A stretch of 64,000 bases of DNA from Pseudomonas flavescens (GTDB taxonomy: Bacteria; Pseudomonadota; Gammaproteobacteria; Pseudomonadales; Pseudomonadaceae), in assembly GCF_013408425.1 (NCBI RefSeq), contig NZ_JACBYV010000001.1, forward strand, positions 1,984,001-2,048,000, read 5' to 3'. The notes beneath the pieces are model-generated. The model was not told where the DNA came from and did no database searches. It saw nothing but the letters and a program-made list of their open reading frames with translations. Shown in pieces: positions 17,832-27,690 of this stretch; position 1 is the stretch's first letter, and the number at the start of each line of letters is the position of its first letter. A program made the translations under genes and the position numbers.

Positions 17832-18176
17832 ATGTCACCACAACTTATCGCCTACGGTGCTCTTGCTCTCGCAATCATTAGCGAAGTCACAGCTTCTTCG
17901 TTCTTGCAGAAGTCCGAGCAATTCACGAAACTCATGCCTACGGTGATTATGGCGCTATGCTTTGGCGCATCGTTATTCTTTCTATCTCAAGCGCTAAAAG
18001 TAATCCCGCTAGGGGTCGCCTATGCCATTTGGGGCGGGCTAGGCATCATCCTTACTGCGATTGTGAGTGTTGTTGTATTCAAAATGACTCTCGACACTTG
18101 GGCAGTCATAGGCATAGGTTTCATCGTTGCGGGGGTTGTAATAATGAACACGCTCTCAAACTCGGCTTCGCATTGA
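17832..18176 (+). CDS. SMR-family multidrug efflux protein (EmrE-like)
   Basis: A 114-residue protein with four membrane helices, the size of EmrE and QacE. The essential membrane glutamate is Glu18 in LAIISEVTASSFL, and the family motif GVAYAIWGGLGI is complete. It should export lipophilic cations or guanidinium-type compounds by proton exchange as a dimer. GAGGAA precedes the ATG. It stands 190 bases after the O-demethylase-like gene in the same direction; co-transcription is possible but not shown. A weak hairpin follows at 18238. Confidence 0.9.
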   Translation: MSPQLIAYGALALAIISEVTASSFLQKSEQFTKLMPTVIMALCFGASLFFLSQALKVIPLGVAYAIWGGLGIILTAIVSVVVFKMTLDTWAVIGIGFIVAGVVIMNTLSNSASH

Positions 18177-18237
18177 CGGCCAACTAAAGGTTAGCATCAA
18201 TGATTCGTTAAATTATTCAACTGCTGTTGCCCTTGAG

Positions 18238-18260
18238 CCTGAATCAACTCAGGTTATTTT
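18238..18260 (+). terminator. Weak terminator after the SMR gene
   Basis: CCTGA, a 6-base loop and TCAGG are followed by TTATTTTT. The stem has only 5 pairs, so termination may be partial. Confidence 0.4.
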
Positions 18261-18312
18261 TCGGCATACTATCTGATCGTATGTTTACATTGAATATTGA
18301 TAGGAGATTCCA

Positions 18313-19185
18313 ATGATTCTGGTAACTGGCGCAGCTGGACAACTGGGCAGGTTGGTGATTGAACACCTGTTGGAGAAATATCCCGCCCATAAAATCGTTG
18401 CCGCAGTACGGCACCCCGAGAAGGTGAAAGATCTTCAAGATCGCGGCGTCATCATTCGCCTTGGAGATTACGAGCGGCCCGAGCAATGGCCGGCCGTGCT
18501 CGAAGGTGTCTCCAAGGTGCTGCTTATCTCAGGGCCAGAGGTTGGTAAGAGGATTGCGCATCACAAGACCGTAGTCGACGCCCTGAAGGACTGCAGCACG
18601 GTCAAGCTAATTGCTTACACCAGCATGCTAAGAGCTGACTCATCAGCTGTTCCCTACGCCAGTGAAGATCGCGAGACAGAACGCATGATCAAGGAGGCGG
18701 GATTGCCATACGTCTTCCTGCGACACGGCTGGTACACCGAGAACTACACAATGAATGCGGGCTACGCCTTGCAAGGGGGCAAGTTCTTCGGCTGTGCGAA
18801 AAAAGGTCGCATTTCTGGTGCCAGTCGTAACGACTACGCGCAGGCAGCGGCAACCATACTCAGCAGCATGGACTCTCTTAAGCCCATCTACGAATTGGCG
18901 GGCGATACGAGCTTTACCCTATCGGACGTAGCTGCAGAGATATCTAAACAGGCAGGTGTTCCGGTGAGTTACATCGATATGCCCGAAGCCGAATATCGAG
19001 CCTTGATGGTCAGCTACGGACTGTCGGAGAATCTTGCGACCACTTTGGCGCAGGCCGATACAGCTGCGGCAGATGGCGAAGTTTACAATGAAGGCAATGA
19101 TTTGAGTGCGCTCATTGGCCGAGGCACTACGCCGCTGGCCACCTTGGTAAAATCAGCGTTGGCTAATGCAGACGCTGTCTATTGA
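18313..19185 (+). CDS. qorB: NAD(P)-binding quinone oxidoreductase (QorB/YtfG-like)
   Basis: A 290-residue atypical short-chain dehydrogenase. The glycine motif VTGAAGQLG (residues 4-12) binds NADP, and IAYTSMLRADSS, LRHGWYTENY and GDTSFTLSDVAAEISKQAG match QorB-type quinone reductases closely. QorB reduces quinones, protecting the cell from redox-active aromatics, which fits an element that handles aromatic compounds. TAGGAG lies before the ATG. QorB genes are often paired with an HxlR regulator; none is present here. No truncation. Confidence 0.85.
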   Translation: MILVTGAAGQLGRLVIEHLLEKYPAHKIVAAVRHPEKVKDLQDRGVIIRLGDYERPEQWPAVLEGVSKVLLISGPEVGKRIAHHKTVVDALKDCSTVKLIAYTSMLRADSSAVPYASEDRETERMIKEAGLPYVFLRHGWYTENYTMNAGYALQGGKFFGCAKKGRISGASRNDYAQAAATILSSMDSLKPIYELAGDTSFTLSDVAAEISKQAGVPVSYIDMPEAEYRALMVSYGLSENLATTLAQADTAAADGEVYNEGNDLSALIGRGTTPLATLVKSALANADAVY

Positions 19186-19881
19186 ACGCCATGGTTCCTT
19201 CAATGGATTTGACGATTGGGATCACGCTTCAGGCAGGCACCACAGTCAAGAGATAAAGATCGCAGCATTAAGTTGGCCGAGCTCATGATCAATAAGCTCG
19301 GCCAGTCACCGCTAACAGAGATGTGTCCTGCAAGAGGGTCGTAATCAACCGATCTTTAGATATTTTACGCAGTGAGTCGAATCAGGTCGCCGAGGTCAAA
19401 GTGTGGTGTGACCATAAGAGACCGCTATGGCCGATTGCAGCCGGTGACAACGGATAGCTACCGACCAAAACGGCCTTCAGCGACTTGCAGCCACCGGCCG
19501 ATAGTTTTCCATCGACGGGCCTATGGCGCGATGTAAAAAAGCCCGCCATTAACGCGGGCTTTCAGGTATATCGAAGGGGAGCTGCGTGCCTACAGATTCT
19601 CGGAGCAAGCGGACGGGGTTCGACGGAATGCCCCTCTGCGACACCAACCAACCACCTGCCAGTGGCCACAGGTCGCAATCGGCCACGAGCCGACTACCAC
19701 AGGCAGACGACATGTAACTTGTATCGGTAGCAAACGCAACTTACGAATCTAGAGACGACTCAAGAGCTACGCTGGAGGCAAACATAGCGCTCTGTCCGAT
19801 GCGTGCAAAGTCGCTCTATCGACCACTGCACTGCGCGAGTCAGCAGTTCCAAAGCTTCATCACACAGAACGAAATTTCACC
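19186..19881. other. Long intergenic region with one hairpin terminator
   Basis: About 700 bases without a supported gene; the frames here give only short unlike peptides. At 19537-19561, GCCCGC, an 7-base loop and GCGGGC follow six A, making a strong terminator in the minus direction (T-run on that strand) and a weaker one in the plus direction. No minus-strand gene that it would end can be recognised, so it may be left from a deleted gene. Confidence 0.5.
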
Positions 19882-21906
19882 CTAGATTTTGAACCGTGAG
19901 ACGACCGTACGCAGTTCCCCCGCCAACCGGGACAGCTCTTCCGCAGTCAGGGCGTTCTCTTCGATTCCCTCTAACAACACGATGCTACCGTTACGAATCT
20001 CGGTGACATTGCGGTTGATGTCTTCCGACACCGCGTGTTGCTGAACGGCAGCGCTGGCAATCTGGGTGTTCATGCCGACAATCAGTTCGACTTCATCATT
20101 GATAGCACCCAGGCTCCTTGATGCTTGATCGGCTGACTGTACGCACTCCTGCGCCCTGTCTTTGCCCGTTTTCATCTGTTCCACCGCCGCCGACATGGCC
20201 AACTGTAGCTCCTGAATAATGCGGCGGATTTCCTCGGTCGAACCCTGAGTGCGCGACGCCAGCGTTCGAACCTCGTCGGCAACCACCGCAAAACCACGCC
20301 CCTGCTCGCCAGCCCGCGCCGCCTCGATCGCCGCGTTTAAAGCCAACAGGTTGGTTTGATCAGCGATATTGCGGATGACTTCGATGACCCCACCGATTTC
20401 CTGGCTGTGTACCGCAAGGGCAGAGACCTTCTGCGAGCTGAGCTCGACCTCGTTGGCCAGGGCCTCAATGGTCTTACGGGTGCCCTGCATCACGGCAAGG
20501 CCATTGATTGAAGCCTGGCTGGCTTGCCCGGCAGCACGTGCAGCACCTTCGGTGTTCTGGGCCACATCCGCGACGCTCGCGGTCATCTCGTTGATGGCAG
20601 TGGCAACCTGCTCGGTTTCACCCTGCTGAGCATTCATCGACTGCTTGGCACGCTCGATGGATGCGCCCATACGCAGTGACGCCTCAGATACCGCATGCGA
20701 GCTCTGCTCGACCTGAGCCAACGACGCGCGAAAGGCTTGAACCATGTTATTGAAACCGGTGCCCACGTCCGCCATTTCGTCTTTACCCTGCACCTGCACA
20801 TGCGCGGTGAGATCACCCTGAGCAATCAGACGCGTAGCCGTCAGCACTTCCTCGATGGCTTTGCGCATGGAGCCGTAGATGCCACAAAAGACGTAAGCGA
20901 GCAGCAAGCCCATGAGCGTGAACATACCCAGAATGAACAGCCTTTCGGACATCCTGCTGTGGGCTCTTAGATCCAGGGCGGTCATCAACTCGTCCTGCAG
21001 GACATCCTGGGCTTTATACAAATCTGCGACCACTGCGTTTCCCTTGGCCACTAACCCTTGAACACCCATCACCCTGTCACCAGAAGAGCGAAGCATCACT
21101 TCGAGGTCACTACGGAAAGCGTCCAGTGCCTGCAAAGCGCTGGAGATCGGTAATTGAATCCTGTCGGCCAGGGCGGATTCCCTTCGGCGCAGGAGATTCA
21201 GGCTTTGCTCAAGCTCTTGGCGAACCTGCGCTTCCTGCTTGAGCGATGCCCTCAACGAGGAGCGGGTGCCGTCAGCCATGGGCTGGCCCTCCCGCAGGCC
21301 ACTGGCCAACCCGCGGAGCTGCCCTACCACGTTAATCTGCCGTGGCAACCTCAAGGTACTTTGGTCGATCATGAACAACGACGCATAGTCTTCATCCAGC
21401 ACCATCCCTGATGTGGCGCTCACGAAATAGACGAAATTTACGGTTTTACCAACCTGGTCGTTCCAGGCATCGAAAAGCTCGGTCTGATCGGCATCCCCCT
21501 TGGCACGATCAATCAGTTGCTGCGCATCTACACGTAGACGCTCCACACGGTCGCCCGTTTCGAGGGTCACGTTGAGCTGCCGATCCGTAGTTTGCAGTTT
21601 CGAGAAGGCCTCCTGCAGCTTTATCCGGTTGGCTGAAAGGTCGGCTTGCGCTGTTTGATCGCCACTGAGCAGCCGATTGGTGAGCGCGCGCTCCAACATC
21701 GACAAGCGAAGCACGGGCGTGACATCCATCAGATAGCTCTGGCCGACCTGCTCTGCGCGGATGCCCTCGATGCTGTTATTGATTTGCGTGAGAACTCGTA
21801 GACCAAGCAGCGTCAATGGAATCAGTACGATCACCGCGAGCAGTACGAATTTTGCCGGAAAGCGCAACCGGCTGGTTATATGGATGGCAGGAGCAAGGAT
21901 GTTCAT
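19882..21906 (-). CDS. Methyl-accepting chemotaxis protein
   Basis: A chemoreceptor of about 674 residues. A first membrane segment ([17 protein letters not shown]) is followed by a large helical periplasmic sensor domain, a second segment (about 330-350, [18 protein letters not shown]), a HAMP domain and the conserved signalling hairpin tip ([36 protein letters not shown]). It should relay a ligand signal to CheA. The helical sensor is not one I can assign to a ligand. The start at 21906 is chosen over 21924 because neither has a clear ribosome-binding site and the former follows GAGG. It stands alone among long non-coding stretches. Confidence 0.92.
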   Translation of the reverse strand: MNILAPAIHITSRLRFPAKFVLLAVIVLIPLTLLGLRVLTQINNSIEGIRAEQVGQSYLMDVTPVLRLSMLERALTNRLLSGDQTAQADLSANRIKLQEAFSKLQTTDRQLNVTLETGDRVERLRVDAQQLIDRAKGDADQTELFDAWNDQVGKTVNFVYFVSATSGMVLDEDYASLFMIDQSTLRLPRQINVVGQLRGLASGLREGQPMADGTRSSLRASLKQEAQVRQELEQSLNLLRRRESALADRIQLPISSALQALDAFRSDLEVMLRSSGDRVMGVQGLVAKGNAVVADLYKAQDVLQDELMTALDLRAHSRMSERLFILGMFTLMGLLLAYVFCGIYGSMRKAIEEVLTATRLIAQGDLTAHVQVQGKDEMADVGTGFNNMVQAFRASLAQVEQSSHAVSEASLRMGASIERAKQSMNAQQGETEQVATAINEMTASVADVAQNTEGAARAAGQASQASINGLAVMQGTRKTIEALANEVELSSQKVSALAVHSQEIGGVIEVIRNIADQTNLLALNAAIEAARAGEQGRGFAVVADEVRTLASRTQGSTEEIRRIIQELQLAMSAAVEQMKTGKDRAQECVQSADQASRSLGAINDEVELIVGMNTQIASAAVQQHAVSEDINRNVTEIRNGSIVLLEGIEENALTAEELSRLAGELRTVVSRFKI

Positions 21907-22744
21907 AGGTCTCACAGACCTCATAGGGTCGGCTTAGGATTTTGGTGGCGAGAACATTCAGCTTCTCAAGGGAGCTTTCCTTGCGCCCGGTCGGCGCGCC
22001 TTTTTGAACGGTAGCTCACCAGTAATGCCAGTAGGCCACTATCGGTATCGTGCGTAAGATTGATTGCAGTCCAATAAAGTTGCAACTTAATATTTCACTT
22101 GGCCGACGGACGTATTCTCTTCTTTCCCAGTGCGGCTTGATCTGGCTCGACCGCAGGCGGCAGTTACCCAAATCTGGTACAGCAAAAGCTAGGACTGATC
22201 CCATCTCTCGGTGGCACAATTCGGATAGAGGCATGTTGCTGTGCTCAGAAGGCAGGCTTGCAACATGTCACAAAGACATCATCCAAAACACATAAAGAAA
22301 CTCATCAGTGCAATAGATTTCTAAGACGGCTCACTAGCCCTCGGACAAACGAGCTCTGCTTGCGGAAGTGAAAGGGTCGCTCCCATGGACTTCACGTCTT
22401 CGAGTGACCATGGCGCATGTACGATGGCACCGTCGTACGACCTGACATATGCCCTTGTTCGAGGTCACGTGAACGAACACACTCCTTTATCCAGCTTCGC
22501 GAAATGGGCTAGGCCCGTTAAGTCTCCCCCTGACGCCTTAGATAAAAACTAGCAATCTCGAAAGCCCTTGCTCCATCCTATTCACAGCGAATGAGTGGGC
22601 GTAATGCCGCTCTCCCTAGAAAAGGGATCGTCAATCGTGGGTGGAGAAATATCCGAATCGAGTGTTGCCAAGGACCTGATGAACAGGCCCTCGGGGTTTA
22701 AGAAAGCCGGCACCTTTAGCGCACGGCATCAACTTGGATCAGGA
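21907..22744. other. Long region without recognisable genes
   Basis: More than 800 bases with no ORF that resembles a protein I know. Candidate frames at 22050-22295 (+) and 22595-22870 (+) lack family features and good starts. The stretch joins the chemoreceptor to the IclR-type module and looks like insertion/deletion debris. Confidence 0.45.
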
Positions 22745-23674
22745 TCAGATCAGGCCAGCGCTGCGCAGCGCGTCAGCGATTTCCTTGTCGGCGCCATCGG
22801 CCAGTGGCAGCAGCGGGGAACGCACGGTGGCATGATCGAGGATGCCACGAGCAACCAGACCATGTTTTAGGGCTACGGTGCCTTCCATGTGTGAACCACG
22901 ATGGTAGACGTTACGAGTGACCGGCAGCAGCTTGTCGTGAATGGCACGCGCAGCCGGGTAGTCGCGACGTTTACCGGCAGCGATCAGCTCGATCAGGGGC
23001 TCTGGAGTCAGACTACCGTAGCCAACCAGTGCGCCGTCCACGTCAAACATGGTGTGCAGCAGGTATTCGTCATGGCAGGTCAGGATTTGCAGCTCGGGAA
23101 CTTCACGGCGGATGACCGGGATCTCGGTGTCCCAACGACGCATGTTACGAACACCGTTCTTCATGGCAAACACGCCAGGCTGCTGAGCAATTTCCAGTTG
23201 AGTTTCCAGGTCATAAGTGGCCTTGGTCACGTCTGGGTACTGGAACAGGATTAGTGGCATACCGCTTTCTTCATAGATCGCTTTATAACGGTGCTGAGCA
23301 GCACCTTTCTGGTAACCGAAACGCAGCCAGCCATGGGACGGATAAACCAGGCCAGCCGCCGCACCATTGGCGACGGCGCGTTTGGCCTCTTCAGCGGCAA
23401 CCTGGGTACCTTCGCCCGTGATGCCGGCGATGATTGGCAAACGGCCGCCTACCGATTCCTTGAAAGCCTGAATGACGCGGCCTTGTTCTGCCTGAGTCAA
23501 GAAGGTGCCTTCACCTGCGTGGCCCAGAACGACCAGCCCCTTGACGCCTTCAAAGCTGCCAAGCCAGGCACCCAGTTTCTGAATAGCTACGTAATCAACC
23601 TCACCATCACGAGTGAACGGCGTGACCGGAGCAGGAACGAGGCCTTTAAGGTCGATAGTGTTTTTAGTGCTCAT
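22745..23674 (-). CDS. DapA/DHDPS-superfamily aldolase or dehydratase, substrate unknown
   Basis: A 309-residue TIM-barrel lyase. Family marks are VPAPVTPFTRDGEVDY at the start, the substrate loop GHAGEGTFLT in place of the usual GTTGE-type, a tyrosine in LILFQYPD and the Schiff-base lysine in FAMKNGVRN. These residues are consistent with pyruvate- or keto-acid-type aldol chemistry. It does not match 5-dehydro-4-deoxyglucarate dehydratase well, so it probably is not the missing step of the glucarate pathway. The MFS gene upstream is transcribed in the same direction. AGAGG lies 7 bases before the ATG. Confidence 0.8.
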   Translation of the reverse strand: MSTKNTIDLKGLVPAPVTPFTRDGEVDYVAIQKLGAWLGSFEGVKGLVVLGHAGEGTFLTQAEQGRVIQAFKESVGGRLPIIAGITGEGTQVAAEEAKRAVANGAAAGLVYPSHGWLRFGYQKGAAQHRYKAIYEESGMPLILFQYPDVTKATYDLETQLEIAQQPGVFAMKNGVRNMRRWDTEIPVIRREVPELQILTCHDEYLLHTMFDVDGALVGYGSLTPEPLIELIAAGKRRDYPAARAIHDKLLPVTRNVYHRGSHMEGTVALKHGLVARGILDHATVRSPLLPLADGADKEIADALRSAGLI

Positions 23675-23800
23675 TTTATTACCTCTGGTTTAGTTAAATT
23701 TCGCAACTAACGCATGCGCGGGCGCAAAACACACACTGATGTGTTCTGGATTTACTACTGAGTCAGGTACCGTTGTTTTAAACGTATCTACCGTGAAAAC

Positions 23801-25192
23801 CTATGGCGAAAGTTCTTCCAGAATCCGGCCTTTGGTTTCAATGGCGAAAGAGGCAGTGATCACGGCTGTCATCAATAAAACCACCGCAAATATGCCGAAC
23901 ACATATTGAACACCCACGCCGGAAACAGTAAACCCTACAATGATCGGCCCCAATGCCGAACCCAACCTTAGCCAGGCACTGCCTACGCCCGTACCCAGGG
24001 CTCTTAGACGAGTAGGATAGAGTTCCGCCGAATACAGATAGAGCGAAAAAGTCACTGTCTGGACCAACGCATATCCCAATCCTGCCAGCACCAATATCTT
24101 GATAGGCGCGGTTGCACCTGTCGTTGCCAATATTGCCAGTGGTATGGCTGCGAGAAACAAGGCGCCTATATACCAACGACGTCGGCCGACTTTATCAATC
24201 AGAAGCGCACATATCACAGCGGCGACGACACCGGCGGCTGAGGTCATAAAGCCATAGGCCAGGCTGGTTTCAAGGGGCAGATGGAAATGTTGACGGTAGA
24301 GTGTAGGCAGCCAGGTAATAAGTCCGTTAGCGACCATATAGGAGCCAAACCACATGGCCCAGATCACGAGGGAGCGCTTGAAATAGATGCCTTTGAAAAG
24401 TTCTTTCCAGCCACCCTTGTTATTGATCCCATGCATCTGCGGCACTTCGACTGCAGGTTGCAGTGTCTTGCCGGCTTTAACGGCGCTGTTTTCCAGACGG
24501 GTGACAATCCGGTCAGCCTCGTCCAGACGTCCCTTAGACGCCAGCCAGCGCGGCGACTCGAACAGGAAGAAGCGAAGTGGAATCAGCAGCATGGCGGGGA
24601 CCAGGCCTACCGCGAACATCGCTTTCCAGCCGTAGATCGGTACGAGGAAGTAGCCAATAATCCCGGCTCCTACCAGACCCAGCAAAAACATGACTTCGTA
24701 CAGAAGAAAGAACTTCCCTCGCTTCTTGGATCCAATCAGCTCGTTTATATAGGCGCTCGCCACCGGAACTTCCCCTCCCGTGCCGATGCCCTGTATGAAC
24801 CTGAATGCGATCATCATCGCGGCACTGGAGGCAAACAGACAGGCCACGTCCATCGACACAAACAGCAAGATGGTGAACGTCAGCACCTTCATACGCCCGA
24901 TTCTTTCGGCCAGCCATCCAAAGAGCAAGGCACCGAACAGCTGCCCCAAATAACCGGCAGAGAGGATCATACCGATCTGGGTACCGCTAAGGCTCCACTC
25001 CTTGGCCAGTACCGGCATCGCGTAGGCAATGGCAATAACCGTGTAGCCATCGAAGAACGTGGCGGCGCCAATAATATTCCTGGCCCAAAACACTTGCCTT
25101 GTAATAGGGAGTCGTTCTAGGCGAGCACTTATATTCGCCTGACTATTTACTTTCTCTGGCAAGGGCTCAGTTTCAACTTGCTGCATCAACAT
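23801..25192 (-). CDS. MFS transporter, metabolite:H+ symporter (aromatic acid or sugar acid)
   Basis: A 463-residue transporter with twelve membrane segments. FFDGYTVIAIAYAMPVL in segment 1, GWLAERIGRMKVL in the 2-3 loop and FRFIQGIGTGGEVPVASAYINE are marks of the AAHS/sugar-porter branch that imports aromatic or small organic acids. Start 25192 is chosen for its AGGAA site; longer versions begin at 25219 and 25261. It lies 127 bases upstream of the DapA-family gene on the same strand and probably supplies its pathway. The IclR regulator is divergent. Confidence 0.86.
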   Translation of the reverse strand: MLMQQVETEPLPEKVNSQANISARLERLPITRQVFWARNIIGAATFFDGYTVIAIAYAMPVLAKEWSLSGTQIGMILSAGYLGQLFGALLFGWLAERIGRMKVLTFTILLFVSMDVACLFASSAAMMIAFRFIQGIGTGGEVPVASAYINELIGSKKRGKFFLLYEVMFLLGLVGAGIIGYFLVPIYGWKAMFAVGLVPAMLLIPLRFFLFESPRWLASKGRLDEADRIVTRLENSAVKAGKTLQPAVEVPQMHGINNKGGWKELFKGIYFKRSLVIWAMWFGSYMVANGLITWLPTLYRQHFHLPLETSLAYGFMTSAAGVVAAVICALLIDKVGRRRWYIGALFLAAIPLAILATTGATAPIKILVLAGLGYALVQTVTFSLYLYSAELYPTRLRALGTGVGSAWLRLGSALGPIIVGFTVSGVGVQYVFGIFAVVLLMTAVITASFAIETKGRILEELSP

Positions 25193-25338
25193 GGCACTTC
25201 CTTTTATTATTGTTTGCATTATTCGAGGCGAACGAAGCCCGCATTGAGAAATACAGTGCAATGGCTTAGCCGGTTTGAGCTGACCGGTGCCAGCTCAATT
25301 TTTATTACTAGTTCATCAGCCTTTCGGAAACGTCGACG

Positions 25339-25644
25339 TTATAGACGCGCCCACCACGGCGGTGAAATGGCCGGAAAGTTTTTAAACGATGAATTGAAAG
25401 CGCCATTCATGCGTGGCTTTAAAAGGCCCGAGTACACGATACCGGCATGATCGAAGTAACACGCTCTATGGAAGGAGGTCGTACTGTTGAGTTGAGCGCA
25501 AGGGAGAGCTGGCCGAGGATAGGAACCTGACGCAACACGTGACCCCCGTGAGCGGATCACATAGGGATAGGCTTTAAAATGAGTGCCTTTACCCCGGAAT
25601 GTGGCACCGGCGGAGTAGGCATATTGCTTGGGAATGTATTTCAT
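25339..25644 (-). pseudogene. Short ORF at the head of the IclR-controlled module, probably truncated
   Basis: The ORF starts with ATG at 25644 behind a strong site (GAGGAGCG) and begins MKYIPKQYAYSAGATFRGKG, then continues for about 100 residues with less convincing composition. An IclR-type operator at 25662-25676 lies only 18 bases before the start. A regulator site and ribosome-binding site this good in front of an unrecognised, rapidly degenerating ORF suggest that the first gene of the operon was lost by deletion and its head remains. I cannot name the original gene. Confidence 0.35.
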
Positions 25645-25661
25645 ATTAATTCGCTCCTCTT

Positions 25662-25676
25662 TTTCGGAATGCGAAA
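25662..25676. promoter_or_regulatory. IclR-type operator, copy 1
   Basis: TTTCGGAATGCGAAA: 5-base arms TTTCG and CGAAA about a 5-base spacer. It is the exact reverse complement of copy 2 and stands directly before the minus-strand ORF at 25644. Confidence 0.6.
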
Positions 25677-25827
25677 TTTTTTTCTTATTTTCAAATACAC
25701 TAGCACCAGACATCTTCAGAGCCCAATCTTTTTTTGGTTCATTCGCTATTTTTTCTTTTTACACCTTCAAGCGACCTGAACCCGCGGTGGGACAGACCGC
25801 TGTCGAGTGATATTCTCCTTCGATATT

Positions 25828-25842
25828 TTTCGCATTCCGAAA
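25828..25842. promoter_or_regulatory. IclR-type operator, copy 2
   Basis: TTTCGCATTCCGAAA, 30 bases before the iclR start, the exact reverse complement of copy 1 and 166 bases from it. The placement suggests autoregulation of iclR and divergent control of the minus-strand module. Confidence 0.6.
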
Positions 25843-25871
25843 ATCATAACCAAATTAGGTAGAAATCGAGC

Positions 25872-26711
25872 ATGGCTCCACGTACCCCAGTAAAAAACCA
25901 ACCCACGGACGCCGCTGGCGAAGATAAAAATCAACGCAGCACTGTTCAGTCACTGGCTAAGGGATTCCGCGTTCTAGAGGCCTTCACTGCGGAAAGTGAT
26001 GAGCTTACGTTGAGCCAGATCGCTGACAAGGCGGATCTGGATCCAGGCACCACCTACCGTATGCTGAATACGCTGGTAGACCTCGGATATGTCTCTCGAA
26101 TACCTGAAAGCAAGCGATTTTCCTTAACGCTTAAGATCCTTAATCTGGGCTTTCATGCAATCGCACACACAGACCTGCGTAGTCTGGTCCGTCCTGTTTT
26201 GAGGGGGCTCGTCAGCGAAACTAGTGAAGCCGCCAGTTTCGCTGTTCTGCAGGGCGCAGACGTGCTGTATCTGGAGCGTGTAAGAGCCGGTATTACTAGG
26301 TTGGGTGTGGATATTCGTATCGGCACCACCGTTCCAGCCTGTCAGACAGCGATTGGCCAATCGATCCTAGCATTCCTCTCCGAGCAAGAAGTCGCACGCA
26401 TTGAGGCGCTTTCCTCCGCTACGCCACTCATCGGTAAAACGCTCGCTAAGCCGCTTTTCAAGGTATTGGAGCAAATTCGAAAGGACGGGTACTTGATTAC
26501 AGATTCGCTGTTCGCCGAGGGGCTTAGAATCCTGGCCGTTCCGGTGTTGGATATCGACGGCTATCCTGTCGGCGCCATCAGTATCGCAGCGCCAGCAGTG
26601 CGATGCTCCATCGAGGAACTAGAACGCCGAGCGCTGGCATTGACAATGGTAGCAGCGAAGAATATCGGTCGAGCGCTCCAAGCTAGCGGAAGCGTGAACT
26701 CAAGCCTTTGA
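25872..26711 (+). CDS. IclR-family transcriptional regulator
   Basis: A 279-residue regulator. The winged HTH spans about residues 23-85 (VQSLAKGFRVLEAFTAES, LTLSQIADKADLDPGTTYRMLNTL), and the IclR effector domain follows (LYLERVRAG, GTTVPACQTAIGQSILAFL, YPVGAISIAAP). IclR proteins typically control aromatic or organic-acid catabolism with a small-molecule effector. It is divergent from the MFS and DapA-family genes and two 15-base palindromes lie between. Effector and targets are inferred from context. Confidence 0.9.
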   Translation: MAPRTPVKNQPTDAAGEDKNQRSTVQSLAKGFRVLEAFTAESDELTLSQIADKADLDPGTTYRMLNTLVDLGYVSRIPESKRFSLTLKILNLGFHAIAHTDLRSLVRPVLRGLVSETSEAASFAVLQGADVLYLERVRAGITRLGVDIRIGTTVPACQTAIGQSILAFLSEQEVARIEALSSATPLIGKTLAKPLFKVLEQIRKDGYLITDSLFAEGLRILAVPVLDIDGYPVGAISIAAPAVRCSIEELERRALALTMVAAKNIGRALQASGSVNSSL

Positions 26712-27666
26712 TCACCGCAAACTAGAATACATCCCGCCAGAGTGCTCTCGATCTTAAAGGCTGGGCGGAAAAGACCTACTCGCGTAGGCCCTGTGATGCG
26801 ACTGCAGCTGGAAGGTAACGATCAAACTTCGTCGCTCATGCATTTCGAGTTATTCATTAAGGTTTGATCGAATTGCCGATCTAGGTGAGAGGTCAGATGC
26901 CGGTAGCCAGGCGCAGAGATGAAGAAGTGCACGTGTGCGGGGCGCTGGACATGACGAGACGCTTTTGGGGCCTTCAATGCGCCAGCAGGCAGCCAGAGCC
27001 TCGTCAAAATTTTGTCCAAATAGCAGTCGATCACAATCAGCTTCAATCCAAGTGTCCTGCACATCAAAATGGCTAAATCGGCTCCGCATGATTTATCCCA
27101 TCGTCAGGCTGTTCTCCACCGTGATTTTGGTGTGAGCTTCAGCAGATCCCATCAGGTTCTCCAGTCAGAGTCAGCTTTCATCAGAATTAATGAATCGATG
27201 CCACCGCGATTTATAGGCTTTCGAGTTGGTCGGCGGCCGTCCAAATCGACGACGTAGTGACAGGCGAAGGGTGACAAATAAAGGATAAAAACACCGCAGC
27301 CGTAGCCAGCCCCACTAACATGAGGCGTTGGGGTCAGTGGTGAATAGCCCCTAGCTTCGTAAACATCCCACTGACTCCTTTTGGCCGGTAGTAACCTTTC
27401 GCAACTGGCAGCAATCTGCCAATAACTGCGTACTTCCACCTGCTTATCGGGCCAAAGGTAGTCCTCGCGTAGGGGCTCAATTGAAGCCGGCATCGCTAGC
27501 CATTCACAGGTCTCGAGATGGGTGCATGACAATTAACCTAATTGATTACAGATACCCCAGAGCACCTGAGCGACCTCTAGCGTTCAGTTTCAAATCTTTC
27601 CTTTACGCTCTGAATCGTCCCCGAAACGGTCTTTGACCCGGCCCCTCGCAGAGCCGAATCTCACGC
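26712..27666. other. Cargo-to-backbone boundary region without intact genes
   Basis: About 950 bases between iclR and the traG leader. It contains the catechol dioxygenase relic (26820-27000). A 126-codon minus-strand frame at 27152-27532 has no ribosome-binding site or family likeness and is not called as a gene. Otherwise I see nothing coding. Confidence 0.5.
26820..27000 (-). pseudogene. catA: Relic of catechol 1,2-dioxygenase (intradiol dioxygenase)
   Basis: On the minus strand, 26882-26944 encodes QRPAHVHFFISAPGYRHLTS followed by HL. This is the C-terminal metal-binding block of catechol 1,2-dioxygenases, which contains the two histidine ligands of the Fe(III) site in HVHFF. The flanking residues fall away from the family within 20 codons on each side and the frame is not complete. 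The enzyme cleaves catechol to cis,cis-muconate in the beta-ketoadipate pathway. It is the remains of a gene that once stood next to the IclR module. The exact limits of the relic are uncertain. Confidence 0.68.
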
Positions 27667-27690
27667 CCACGGCACCCTTAGGTGCCGTGG
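27667..27690 (+). promoter_or_regulatory. Perfect hairpin in the traG leader
   Basis: CCACGGCACC, loop CTTA and GGTGCCGTGG form a 10-pair stem 27 bases before the traG start. The ribosome-binding sequence AAGGAGATGAGG starts 8 bases after the stem. No T-run follows, so it is not a simple terminator. A regulator-binding palindrome or an RNA structure that controls the tra/trb operon fits. Confidence 0.5.

Noticed and set aside
22745..23674. 5-dehydro-4-deoxyglucarate dehydratase to complete the glucarate pathway
   Set aside because: Loop and tyrosine motifs differ from that enzyme and it belongs to the IclR module, 7.5 kb from gudD.
27152..27532. 126-codon minus-strand ORF before traG
   Set aside because: No ribosome-binding site or recognisable domain; kept only as a note in the gap entry.
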